DNA from: Terriglobales bacterium
Lineage (GTDB): Bacteria; Acidobacteriota; Terriglobia; Terriglobales; SCQP01
NCBI GenBank assembly: GCA_025451775.1
Contig: JANWJU010000085.1
Coordinates: 1-47,410 of the forward strand
Length of the DNA stretch: 47,410 bases
Reading direction: 5' to 3'
The position numbers were made by a program, and so were the translations under genes. Below are positions 28,300 to 36,868 of this stretch, one piece after another (position 1 is the stretch's first letter; each line of letters begins with the position of its first letter). The notes below the pieces were generated by a model. The model ran no database searches and was not told the DNA's origin. It saw nothing but the letters and a program-made list of their open reading frames with translations.

Positions 28300-28346
28300 T
28301 GTAGTTTGCGCTGAAAACAAGACACTTAGCTCCAGTTCCGGCCAGG

Positions 28347-28370
28347 GCATGTGCACGCGGATGCACATGC
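28347..28370. promoter_or_regulatory. Candidate enhancer (UAS) proximal site of pep2: GCATGTGCA-CGCGGA-TGCACATGC
   Basis: Perfect 9-bp inverted repeat, 6-bp spacer, centre 59.5 bp upstream of the -24 element. Confidence 0.6.
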
Positions 28371-28412
28371 GCCGTGTCGTTTCTTCCCGCGCCTCGTGCC
28401 GGGGACCATTAA

Positions 28413-28428
28413 GTGCATGCGCATGCAC
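28413..28428. promoter_or_regulatory. Candidate enhancer (UAS) distal site of pep2: GTGCA-TGCGCA-TGCAC
   Basis: Perfect 16-bp palindrome, centre 62 bp from the proximal site. Confidence 0.6.
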
Positions 28429-28512
28429 CTTGTCGCGCGCCGAGCCCGATGTGGGCGGGCGCGCGGGGCCAAAAATGGGCAAGCGACCGTCGTCCGTTTC
28501 AAGCTAAAATCA

Positions 28513-28541
28513 CGGTGGCGGTGCATCCGCCGCCGCTTTTT
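28513..28541 (+). terminator. Terminator-like hairpin plus T5 directly upstream of the epimerase ATG
   Basis: CGGTGGCGG-TGCAT-CCGCCGCCG (one G:U pair) then CTTTTT; ATG at 28544. Confidence 0.5.
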
Positions 28542-28543
28542 GC

Positions 28544-29509
28544 ATGGCCACCACCTATCTTGTCACCGGGGTCGCCGGGTTTATTGGCTCCTCCATCGCC
28601 CAAGCCCTGCTGGAGCGCGGCGACCGGGTGCGCGGGGTGGACAATTTTTCGACGGGTAAGCGCTCCAACCTCGAGCGGCTGCCGGGCCTGGCGATGATCA
28701 CCGGCGACCTCGCCGACCTCGAAACCGCGCGCGCCGCCTGCCGTGGGGTTGGGGTGATCTACCATCAGGCCGCCATTCCTTCGGTGCCGCGGTCGGTGGC
28801 CGACCCGCTCACCACGAACCAAGCGAGCGTGGTCGCCACCTTGAACCTGCTGGTCGCCGCCCGCGAAGCCGGGGTCGAGCGGATCATCTACGCGGCCTCC
28901 TCCTCCGCCTACGGCAACAACCCCGAGCTGCCCAAACGCGAGGATTTCCTGCCGGCTCCGCTGTCGCCCTACGCGGTGGCCAAGCTGGCCGGCGAGCACT
29001 ATTTGGCGGCCTTTCATGCGGTCTATGGGCTGACGACGGTCAGCCTGCGTTATTTCAACGTTTTTGGTCCCTATCAGGACTCGGAATCGGCCTACGCCGC
29101 CGTACTCTCGAAGTTCATCACCAGCATGCTGGCCGGCGAGGCGCCGATGGTGCACGGCGATGGGGAACAGAGCCGGGATTTCACCTACATCGACAACGTC
29201 GTCCACGCCAACCTGCTGGCGGCGAAGGCGCCGGCGGACGCGGTGGGTGGCCAGGTGATTAATATCGCCACCGGCACACGCGTCACGCTGAACCAGATCC
29301 TCGCCCAGCTGCGTCCCTTGCTCGGCTACCAAGGCGAGGTACGGTACGGTCCGGCGCGCGCCGGCGACGTGAAACACTCGCTCGCCGACATCACCCGGGC
29401 CCGGCAACTGCTGGGATACGAGCCCCAGGTGAGTTTCGAAGCCGGGCTTGCGCGCGCGGTGGAGTGGTACCGCGCGCTGGCTACCACCGCAGCGGCACCC
29501 CGCTCCTGA
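28544..29509 (+). CDS. NAD-dependent epimerase/dehydratase (NDP-sugar epimerase, SDR)
   Basis: YLVTGVAGFIGSSIAQALLERGDRVRGVDNFSTG; AASSSAYGNNPELPKREDFLPAPLSPYAVAKLAGEHY; LRYFNVFGPYQDSESAYAAVLSKFI. Confidence 0.92.
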   Translation: MATTYLVTGVAGFIGSSIAQALLERGDRVRGVDNFSTGKRSNLERLPGLAMITGDLADLETARAACRGVGVIYHQAAIPSVPRSVADPLTTNQASVVATLNLLVAAREAGVERIIYAASSSAYGNNPELPKREDFLPAPLSPYAVAKLAGEHYLAAFHAVYGLTTVSLRYFNVFGPYQDSESAYAAVLSKFITSMLAGEAPMVHGDGEQSRDFTYIDNVVHANLLAAKAPADAVGGQVINIATGTRVTLNQILAQLRPLLGYQGEVRYGPARAGDVKHSLADITRARQLLGYEPQVSFEAGLARAVEWYRALATTAAAPRS

Positions 29510-29591
29510 TCTTCAGGTCGGCAAAAAGCGGCGAGCCACAATCGGCGCACAGCGCCCATGCGGCTGGTGCCCTGGGGGAGAGTATGACGCT

Positions 29592-30569
29592 TCAGGCTCC
29601 GCCTGCCGCCAGAAGGCGCTTGCGAAATTGCCGGGGCGCGACGCGGACCACCCGCGTGAAGGCCTTGCTGAAGGCGGCGCCGGAATCGTAACCGACGGAT
29701 GCGGCGACGCCGGCCACTGTTGCATTTCCCCTCTGGAGCAGCGCAGCGGCTTTTTGCATGCGCCAGCTGGTGAGGTATTCGAGCGGCGTTTCCCCGACCA
29801 GCTCCTTGAAGCGCAACGCGAAGGCGGAGCGGGACATGCCGCAAGTCCGGGCCAACGTCTCCACCGTCCACGGCGCCTCCGCCTTCTCATGCATCGCGCG
29901 CAGGGCCGCGCCGATGCGGGGATCGAAAAACGCCCGCAGCATGCCCTGCGTGCAGCCCTTGGAGGCGATATGCGCCCGCAGGCATTGCACGAACAGCACA
30001 TCCGCCAGGCGGTTCACCAGCAGTCCCGATCCCGGCGCCGGCTCTTCCATCTCGGACGCGAGCATGTTCATGATCGCGCCCAGCGCCGGCGCTTGCGGCT
30101 GGTCGGCTTTCACCAGGATGAGCGGCGGCAGCAGGCGCGCGAGCGGCTGCAGGCTGGCCGCGCCGAAGCGGAACCAGCCGGAAATGATCGTGGTGGGGGC
30201 GCCCCCACCGCCATACTGGACCGTTCCGCTTCCGGTCTTGGGGACGACCGTGCAGAAGCTCACGGCGCGCGTTCGCGGATTGTCGCGAAGGGTGTACGAA
30301 CTTCCCGGCGCCAGCAAAAAGCAATCGCCGCCCGCCAGCGGCCGCGCGTCGGGCACGCCGTCGACGCGCAACCAACAGTTGCCGCGGGTGATCACCCCGA
30401 AGTGAGCCAACTGAAAGGCGCAGGCGGCGGTAGCCTTGCCGCCGTCTTCCTCCGCATTCGCGGCGCGCTTCAGTCCCCAAGGCGCGGTGGCTTCCAGCCG
30501 CGCTTGCACCACGCTGAGGATCTCCATGCTCTGGAAGATGTCCGTGAGTGCGTCCATCGCAGCCTCCAT
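29592..30569 (-). CDS. AraC family transcriptional regulator (AraC_binding/cupin + HTH)
   Basis: C-terminal WTVETLARTCGMSRSAFALRFKELVGETPLEYLTSWRMQKAAALLQ...VGYDSGAAFSKAFTRVVRVAPRQFRK. Start uncertain (30569 or 30557; ORF open to 30641). Confidence 0.9.
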   Translation of the reverse strand: MEAAMDALTDIFQSMEILSVVQARLEATAPWGLKRAANAEEDGGKATAACAFQLAHFGVITRGNCWLRVDGVPDARPLAGGDCFLLAPGSSYTLRDNPRTRAVSFCTVVPKTGSGTVQYGGGGAPTTIISGWFRFGAASLQPLARLLPPLILVKADQPQAPALGAIMNMLASEMEEPAPGSGLLVNRLADVLFVQCLRAHIASKGCTQGMLRAFFDPRIGAALRAMHEKAEAPWTVETLARTCGMSRSAFALRFKELVGETPLEYLTSWRMQKAAALLQRGNATVAGVAASVGYDSGAAFSKAFTRVVRVAPRQFRKRLLAAGGA

Positions 30570-30702
30570 GTTCTGGACTTCTAGACAACAATTATGGACT
30601 ACACCGGCTTTACCGTCTACCACAATGGACATGTACCGCATTGGGGAGGAGGTTCACAACCTCTCGAACCCATTTCAATGCAGTGAAAAGGAGAAAGATC
30701 AC

Positions 30703-31251
30703 ATGAACGCCACAGCGACTGCCACATCCACTTGGACGATTGATCCGGTTCATTCCGCCGCCGAATTCAAAATCAAGCACATGATGGTCTCGAACGTGAA
30801 GGGGCGGTTCACCGCCCTCACGGGAACCGTGACCCTGGACGAGACCGACGTGGCCCAATCGAGCGTCGAGGCAACGATCGAGGCCGCCTCCATCGACACC
30901 CGCAACGAGCAGCGCGATGCGCACCTGAAAAGCGCCGACTTCTTCGACGTGGAACAATTCCCCACGCTGGCCTTCAAGTCCACGGCCGTGCAGCGCGTCG
31001 CTCCCGGCCAGTTGCTGGTCACAGGCGACCTCACCATCCACGGCGTGACGCGCAGCGTGAGCTTCGAGGTGGAAGGACCCTCGATGCCCACCAAAGATCC
31101 GTGGGGTGGAACGCGCATCGGCCTGGAAGCGGTAGCGAAGATCAAGCGCAAGGACTTCGGCCTGGTCTACAACGCCGCGCTGGAGACGGGCGGGGTGGTC
31201 GTGGGCGACGAGGTGACGATCAGCCTCGATGTGGAGCTGACGGCGGCCTGA
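30703..31251 (+). CDS. YceI family protein
   Basis: TWTIDPVHSAAEFKIKHMMVSNVKGRFTALTGTV, DAHLKSADFFDVEQFPTLAFKST, DLTIHGVTRSVSFEVE; AAGGAG before ATG. Confidence 0.93.
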   Translation: MNATATATSTWTIDPVHSAAEFKIKHMMVSNVKGRFTALTGTVTLDETDVAQSSVEATIEAASIDTRNEQRDAHLKSADFFDVEQFPTLAFKSTAVQRVAPGQLLVTGDLTIHGVTRSVSFEVEGPSMPTKDPWGGTRIGLEAVAKIKRKDFGLVYNAALETGGVVVGDEVTISLDVELTAA

Positions 31252-31264
31252 ACGAGATTGAACA

Positions 31265-31299
31265 GCGCGCCCCCCGGCGGCTTCCCCGGGGGAGCGCGC
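31265..31299. terminator. Strong GC hairpin between convergent YceI and ABC-F genes
   Basis: GCGCGCCCCCCGG...CCCCGGGGGAGCGCGC; no T tract. Confidence 0.35.
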
Positions 31300-31379
31300 G
31301 GCGCTCAGGCATGAAGAGGGGCGCCGCGACCGACGCGTGTGGGGGCTTGGGAAGGCGGCCGGGCCGTCGAGAGGCGTGG

Positions 31380-33188
31380 CTACAGGCGCCCCGCCTTTTC
31401 TTCCAACTCCAGCCAGCGGTGGTCGAGGGCCGCCGAGCGCGCCTCGGCGGCGGCCAGTGCTTCCAGCGCCGGCAGCAAGCGGCCGGGGTCGCTGGTGACG
31501 GCGGGATCGGCGACGGCCGCGCGCGTCTGCGCCAAGGCGCGGTCGGCGGCGGCAATCTCGGACTCGATAGCGGCGAGCTCGCGCGCCTCCAGGTAGCCGA
31601 GCTTCTTGGGCGCCGGTGGCGCGGCGGCTGGCGCCATGGCCGTCTTCGCGGACTTGGCCGGCTTGGCGGCATTTTCGGTGCTCGCCTGCCAGCGCTCCCA
31701 CTGCGCGCAGTCGGCGAACAGCTCGGCGCCGCCGCGGCCGTCCAGGCCCAGCACTGCGGTCGATACGCGGTCGAGCAGGTACCGGTCGTGGGTCACCAGC
31801 GCCAGCGCGCCCCGGTACTCCAGCAGGCTCTCCTCCAGAATCTCCAGCGTGGGGATGTCGAGATCGTTGGTGGGTTCATCAAGTAGCAGCAAGTCGGCCG
31901 GCTCCAGCATGAGCTTGGCGATCAGCACCCGGGCGCGTTCGCCCCCCGAGAGCCGGGACACCGGTTGTCCGAGCTGCTCACCGGTGAACAGGAAGCGCTC
32001 GGCCCAGGCGGCGACGTGGATGACCCGGTCCTGATAGATGACCGAGTCGCCATCGGGCGCGAGGGCGCGGCGCAGGCTGAGCGTGGCATCGAGATGCCGC
32101 GTCTGGTCGAAGTAGACCACGCGCAGCCCCGGCGCCGGGCGCACCGCGCCGGCATTGGGGGGAATCTCCTGCCGCAGCAGGCGTAACAGCGTGGTCTTGC
32201 CGCTGCCGTTCGCTCCCACCACCCCCAGGCGCATCCCGGCGTGCAGCGCCAGCTCCAGGCCGCCGAACACGACGCGCTCGCCCCAGCTCAAATCGACGCC
32301 CGCGCACTCGATCAGGCGCTTGGTCTGGCGCCCGCTGGCGGCGAAGGTGATGCCGGCCTGGCCCTCGCGGCCGCGCTCCTTCATCGCCGCCAACTCGCCG
32401 ATCATGGCGTGGGCGGTGTCGATGCGCGCCTTGGCCTTGGTGGCGCGCGCCTTGGGCCCGCGCCGCAGCCACTCGCGCTCGGTCCGCACCCGGTTCTCGA
32501 GCGCCGACTGGTGCTGGTTCCGCGCCGCCAACACCTCTGCTTTCTTCTCCAGAAACGCGCTGTAGTTGCCGGCCACGCGCAGCGCGCCCTCGGGGTAGAC
32601 GCGGTGCAGCTCGACCACCGCCAGCGCCACATTCTCCAGGAAGTAGCGGTCGTGGGTGACCACCACGGCCGCGAACCGGGCCCCCAGCAACAAGCGCTCC
32701 AGCCATTGAATGCCGGCGATGTCGAGGTGGTTGGTGGGCTCGTCCAGCAGCAGCACGTCGGGCCGGCGGGCGATGGCCTCGACCAGGGCCAGGCGCTTCT
32801 TCCATCCGCCCGAGAGCGCCGCGGCCGGCAGCCCCGGATCCTCAAACCCGGCGCGGCCGAGCGCCTCGGCCACCCGCGCCTCGCGTTCTGCCGGGCTCAG
32901 CGGCTCGCCGCCGAGCGCTGTGTGCAGGACCGAGTACGGCGTCGCCCCCGGCTCAAACTCCGACACCTGCGCCACGTACGCCACCCGCGCCAGCTTCCGC
33001 GCCGTGACCGCGCCGGCATCGGGCTCCAACTCCCCGGCCAGAATGCGCAGCAGGGTGGACTTTCCCGAGCCGTTGGGCCCGATCAGCCCGATGCGTTCGC
33101 CCTCGCCCACCGTGAACGACAACTCCTGGAACAGCGGCGCCGCCCCGAAGGCCTTGGTGATGGATTGGGCGTTGAGAATGGGAGGCAT
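31380..33188 (-). CDS. ABC-F family ATPase (Uup-like)
   Basis: Two ABC domains: LIGPNGSGKSTLLRILAGE, LSGGWKKRLALVEAIARRPDVLLLDEPTNHLDI, VVGANGSGKTTLLRLLRQE, LSGGERARVLIAKLMLEPADLLLLDEPTNDLDI; C-terminal coiled region. Confidence 0.92.
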   Translation of the reverse strand: MPPILNAQSITKAFGAAPLFQELSFTVGEGERIGLIGPNGSGKSTLLRILAGELEPDAGAVTARKLARVAYVAQVSEFEPGATPYSVLHTALGGEPLSPAEREARVAEALGRAGFEDPGLPAAALSGGWKKRLALVEAIARRPDVLLLDEPTNHLDIAGIQWLERLLLGARFAAVVVTHDRYFLENVALAVVELHRVYPEGALRVAGNYSAFLEKKAEVLAARNQHQSALENRVRTEREWLRRGPKARATKAKARIDTAHAMIGELAAMKERGREGQAGITFAASGRQTKRLIECAGVDLSWGERVVFGGLELALHAGMRLGVVGANGSGKTTLLRLLRQEIPPNAGAVRPAPGLRVVYFDQTRHLDATLSLRRALAPDGDSVIYQDRVIHVAAWAERFLFTGEQLGQPVSRLSGGERARVLIAKLMLEPADLLLLDEPTNDLDIPTLEILEESLLEYRGALALVTHDRYLLDRVSTAVLGLDGRGGAELFADCAQWERWQASTENAAKPAKSAKTAMAPAAAPPAPKKLGYLEARELAAIESEIAAADRALAQTRAAVADPAVTSDPGRLLPALEALAAAEARSAALDHRWLELEEKAGRL

Positions 33189-33332
33189 GGTTGCAAGCCC
33201 GCCGTCGCGGCTGCCAAGCCGGCGATCGCTGCCGAGGATCCGAAATGACGGTTGCGCCGGGTAACTATCGCTGGTCCGGCGGAGGTCCAGCGGTGGTCGA
33301 TCGATGGTCTATTGTACCCGGCGGAACGCGGT

Positions 33333-33851
33333 TTATAAATCGCGGGGGCCAGGGCCGGGATCAAGCTCGGGTGGGGCGTCGAGCAGGAGGTGGTGGAGAT
33401 CGAGCGGGTGGGTGTACATCGCCAAGCCCCCTTGCGGATCGCGTGGCCACTCGGCCCGCGGGCGGTCGCGGTAGAGCTCGACGCCATTGCCGTCGGGATC
33501 ACGCAGGTAGAGCGATTCGCTGACGCCGTGATCGGCGGCGCCGTCGAGCGGGATCTGGGCGGCGATGAGGCGGCGCAAGGCGTCGGCCAGCAGCGGACGG
33601 GTGGGATAGAGCAGGGCGAGGTGGTAGAGGCCGGTCGAGCCGGGCGGCGGCGGCGCGGCGCCCAGGCTTTCCCAAGTATTCAGGGCGATGTGGTGATGGT
33701 AACCGCCGGCGGCGAGGAAAGCGGCACGGGTGCCCAGGCGCTGGGTCAGCTCCAGCCCCAACACGCCCTGGTAAAAGGCCAGCGCGCGCTCGAGATCGGC
33801 GACCTTGAGATGCACGTGGCCGACGCGGAGTCCGGCGTCGATGGAAGCCAT
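33333..33851 (-). CDS. VOC family (glyoxalase/extradiol dioxygenase-like) protein
   Basis: VGHVHLKVADLERALAFYQGVLGLELTQR, GGYHHHIALNTW, SESLYLRDPDGNGVELYRDRP. Confidence 0.88.
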   Translation of the reverse strand: MASIDAGLRVGHVHLKVADLERALAFYQGVLGLELTQRLGTRAAFLAAGGYHHHIALNTWESLGAAPPPPGSTGLYHLALLYPTRPLLADALRRLIAAQIPLDGAADHGVSESLYLRDPDGNGVELYRDRPRAEWPRDPQGGLAMYTHPLDLHHLLLDAPPELDPGPGPRDL

Positions 33852-33912
33852 GGCCCATTGTCCCACTGCGGGGGTGGCGGCGCGGGTGCGGGCGGCGGCG
33901 CGCCCCGCAGGA

Positions 33913-34986
33913 TTATTGGTAGACGATGTAGCTGGGCTGGGGCGAGAGGGCCAGGATGTCGGCCGGGGTCATGACGCGGCCGCCCCACTTCACGTCGTTG
34001 TGGTAGAAGAGCTTGAAGCCGGTGAACTGCACCGGCTGGAGGGTGATGAAGTGCCGGTAGGCATCGGTTTTCATGGTGGGCGAGCCGAAGCCGTCCATAT
34101 CCATCACGATCTCGACCTGCGGCAGCGGCCGGATGGCGCTGGAGCCGGTGACCATGGCCTGGGTGAAGCGGTGGACGACGAGGATCTTGGGAGGCAGATG
34201 ATTGGCCACGACGATCTTCGCCAGCCATTGGGCGGCAAAGTTGATATCGGCGGCGCTCATTGTGCCCCGCCACGCGCCCGGGCGCCGTCCCGGTATCAGG
34301 GCAAACTCGGGATCGAGCGCCAGCTCCACGTTCGCCTGCTTCATGTAGGACTCGAGCGGCGGCAGCTCGGCGGCGAGGCTGCTCCAACCGGGCTGGACGT
34401 CGAAGAAAACCAGGCCGTTGACTTGATCGGCCATCTGGACGGCTTTGTCGAGCTGGCTCGAGGGCATGCGCAGGCGGTACTTGCCGTCCTTGCCGGCTGC
34501 CGCTTGCGCGGAGGTGGCGATGTAGTCCAGCGCCGGGATCACCGGCGTGGAAGGATCGGCCGCGGTCCACTCGGCGACGACGTTGTGCAGCCTGGCCAGC
34601 ACCTCGGCAGGGGGGTACTGACCTAGAATCCCCATCTGGGTCGAGGAGAAGTTGCCGTAGTAGGCGACGATGCGATGAAAGGGCAGGAGCGCGCCCGCAT
34701 CTGGATAGGCGGCGTGGACGGGCCAGAGCGGCTTGGGCGGCTTCGGCGGCAAGGGTGGCGGCGCGGCGGCCGCATGCCGGGAGTGCCCGCGCCCAGCGCT
34801 GTGCGCCGCCTTGGGCGGCGGCGGCGCGGTAATTTTAGGCGGCTTGCGGTTGGCGAGGGCCAGCATTTTAGCGTCATACGCCGCCTGATTGACGCTAGCC
34901 GGCGGAGCCGGCGGGAGGGATTGGGCCGCCAGGGCGCTGGCGGTTACGAGAACGAATAGTGACGAAATCAGCCCGCGTGTGCTCAC
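33913..34986 (-). CDS. Secreted conserved hypothetical protein, possible TIM-barrel/hydrolase-like fold
   Basis: Signal peptide MSTRGLISSLFVLVTASALAAQ, Pro-rich linker, HRIVAYYGNFSSTQMGILGQYPPAEVLARL, NGLVFFDVQPGWSSLAAELPPLESYMKQANVELALDPEF. Confidence 0.7.
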   Translation of the reverse strand: MSTRGLISSLFVLVTASALAAQSLPPAPPASVNQAAYDAKMLALANRKPPKITAPPPPKAAHSAGRGHSRHAAAAPPPLPPKPPKPLWPVHAAYPDAGALLPFHRIVAYYGNFSSTQMGILGQYPPAEVLARLHNVVAEWTAADPSTPVIPALDYIATSAQAAAGKDGKYRLRMPSSQLDKAVQMADQVNGLVFFDVQPGWSSLAAELPPLESYMKQANVELALDPEFALIPGRRPGAWRGTMSAADINFAAQWLAKIVVANHLPPKILVVHRFTQAMVTGSSAIRPLPQVEIVMDMDGFGSPTMKTDAYRHFITLQPVQFTGFKLFYHNDVKWGGRVMTPADILALSPQPSYIVYQ

Positions 34987-35035
34987 CCTTCCAGTCTACA
35001 GACCCGCCGCGCGGTTGCGGGCTATAGTGACTTCC

Positions 35036-35989
35036 ATGGCAACGAAAACCCGTTCCCCATCGCAATCCATTAAGGTGGGGCCGCTGCGGCGCGGCGAAGT
35101 GGACGAAGCAGACCGGATCATGCGGGTGGCGTTCGGGACGTATCTGGGGGCGCCGGACCCGCCCACGTTCATGGGCGACCGCGGGTTTCTGCGGCCGCGG
35201 TGGGGCGTGCCCCACGTCCAGATGCTCGGCGCGCGCGCTGGCGCGCGGCTGATCGGCTCCAACGTCGTCACCCGCTGGGGCGCGTTCGGGTTTTTGGGCC
35301 CGTTGACGGTGCTGCCCGAGTTCTGGAACCGCGGCGTGGCCCAGCAATTGCTCGGCGCCACCATGCCGGTGTTTGAGCGCTGGGGCGTGCGGCGCACCGG
35401 GCTGTTCACGTTTTCCAACAGCGCCAAGCACGTCGGGTTATATCAGAAGTTCGGCTACTGGCCCGGCTACCTCACCGCGATCATGACCCGCGCGGCCGCA
35501 CCGCAGGCGGGGCCAGCTCCACGGCTGCTCTCCAGCTTGGGCCGGGGCGCGCGGGAGCAGGCTGTCCGGGAGTGTGCGGCGCTGACCGGCGCCATCGATC
35601 CCGGGCTCGACCTCAGCGATGAGATACGCGCGACGCTCGCCCAGCACGCCGGGGAGGTCGTGCTGACCGGTGGTCTCGACGGTTTCGCCGTGTGCCTCAC
35701 CGGCGCCGGCACGGAGGGCGGGGCGAAGACCTGTTATGTCAAATTCGGCGCCGCGCGTGGCGGCGCGGGCGCGGGTGCGCGCTTCGACAAGCTGATGGAC
35801 GCGGTGGAAGCGTTCGCGGATGCGCGCGGCACGGCGGTCGAGGCCGGCGTCAATTTGGCGCGCGAGGGCGCCTTCCGGCGATTGCGCGCCCGCGGCTACC
35901 GCACCGGCACCCAAGGCGTTGCCATGCAGCGCCCCCACGCCGCCGGGTTCAACCGCCCCGGCGCCTACGTCCTCGACGATTGGCGTTAA
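35036..35989 (+). CDS. GNAT family N-acetyltransferase
   Basis: GARLIGSNVVTRWGAFGFLGPLTVLPEFWNRGVAQQLLGATMPVFERWGVRRTGLFTFSNSAKHVGLYQKFGYWP. ATG at 35036. Confidence 0.82.
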   Translation: MATKTRSPSQSIKVGPLRRGEVDEADRIMRVAFGTYLGAPDPPTFMGDRGFLRPRWGVPHVQMLGARAGARLIGSNVVTRWGAFGFLGPLTVLPEFWNRGVAQQLLGATMPVFERWGVRRTGLFTFSNSAKHVGLYQKFGYWPGYLTAIMTRAAAPQAGPAPRLLSSLGRGAREQAVRECAALTGAIDPGLDLSDEIRATLAQHAGEVVLTGGLDGFAVCLTGAGTEGGAKTCYVKFGAARGGAGAGARFDKLMDAVEAFADARGTAVEAGVNLAREGAFRRLRARGYRTGTQGVAMQRPHAAGFNRPGAYVLDDWR

Positions 35990-36013
35990 GCAAGCGGCGC
36001 GCCACTGTCATCC

Positions 36014-36721
36014 CTAAGCCGCCTTTTCCGGCTTCTCCGCCGCTTCCGCAGCGAACACCCGCAACAGCGCCTGCGCCGCCGCGGTCGAGGAGGCTGGGTT
36101 CTGCCCGGTCACGAGACGGCCATCCACGACCGCGTGGGGCTGCCAGTTGCGGACCTTTTCAAAGATGGCGCCGAGGCGCATCAGCTCATCCTCGACCAGA
36201 AACGGCACCACGTGAGTGAGCTGGGCGTCTGCTTCCTCACCGTTGGTAAAGCCGGTCACCCGCTTCTTCTTCACTAGGGGCTCACCTCTGTAGGTGACGT
36301 GGCGCAGGACCCCGGGGGAGTGGCAGACCAGCGCCACCGGCTTGCCGGAGTCGTAGAACGCCTCGATCAGGGCGATTGAAACCGGGCTCTCGGCCAAATC
36401 CCACATGGGGCCGTGCCCGCCAACATAAAAGATGGTGTCGAACTCCTCCGCTCGGATCTCGGCCAGGGGATGGGTGTGCGCCAGCGCCTTCTGGGCGGCC
36501 GTGTCATTTTTGAAGCGCGTCATCGCCGCCGTTTGACTCTCGGGGAGATCGCTTTTCGGATCCAGCGGCGGCTGGCCGCCGCGGGGCGAGGCCAAAGTGA
36601 GCTCCACGCCCGCATCCCGGAACACGAAGTAGGGAGCGGCGAACTCCTCCAACCAGAAGCCGGTCTTGCGGCCGGTGGCGCCGAGCTGGTCGTGCGAGGT
36701 GAGTACCATGACGATTTTCAT
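36014..36721 (-). CDS. Type 1 glutamine amidotransferase / DJ-1-PfpI family (Hsp31-like)
   Basis: MKIVMVLTSHDQLGATGRKTGFWLEEFAAPYFVFRDAGVELTLASPRGG, FDTIFYVGGHGPMWDL, VALVCHSPGVLRHV. Confidence 0.88.
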   Translation of the reverse strand: MKIVMVLTSHDQLGATGRKTGFWLEEFAAPYFVFRDAGVELTLASPRGGQPPLDPKSDLPESQTAAMTRFKNDTAAQKALAHTHPLAEIRAEEFDTIFYVGGHGPMWDLAESPVSIALIEAFYDSGKPVALVCHSPGVLRHVTYRGEPLVKKKRVTGFTNGEEADAQLTHVVPFLVEDELMRLGAIFEKVRNWQPHAVVDGRLVTGQNPASSTAAAQALLRVFAAEAAEKPEKAA

Positions 36722-36868
36722 GTATGTTCCCCATTCTCCAGGCAACCGATTTCGTCCGGTTCGATGCTTCGCTCCGAGGGCTTGTTGTCCAAGGGCCGCT
36801 CACCAGAGGTTCGGGTTACTCGGGGCCGTGGGGCGGCATCGGAATAGAGCCGGGGGAACATCACCAGG

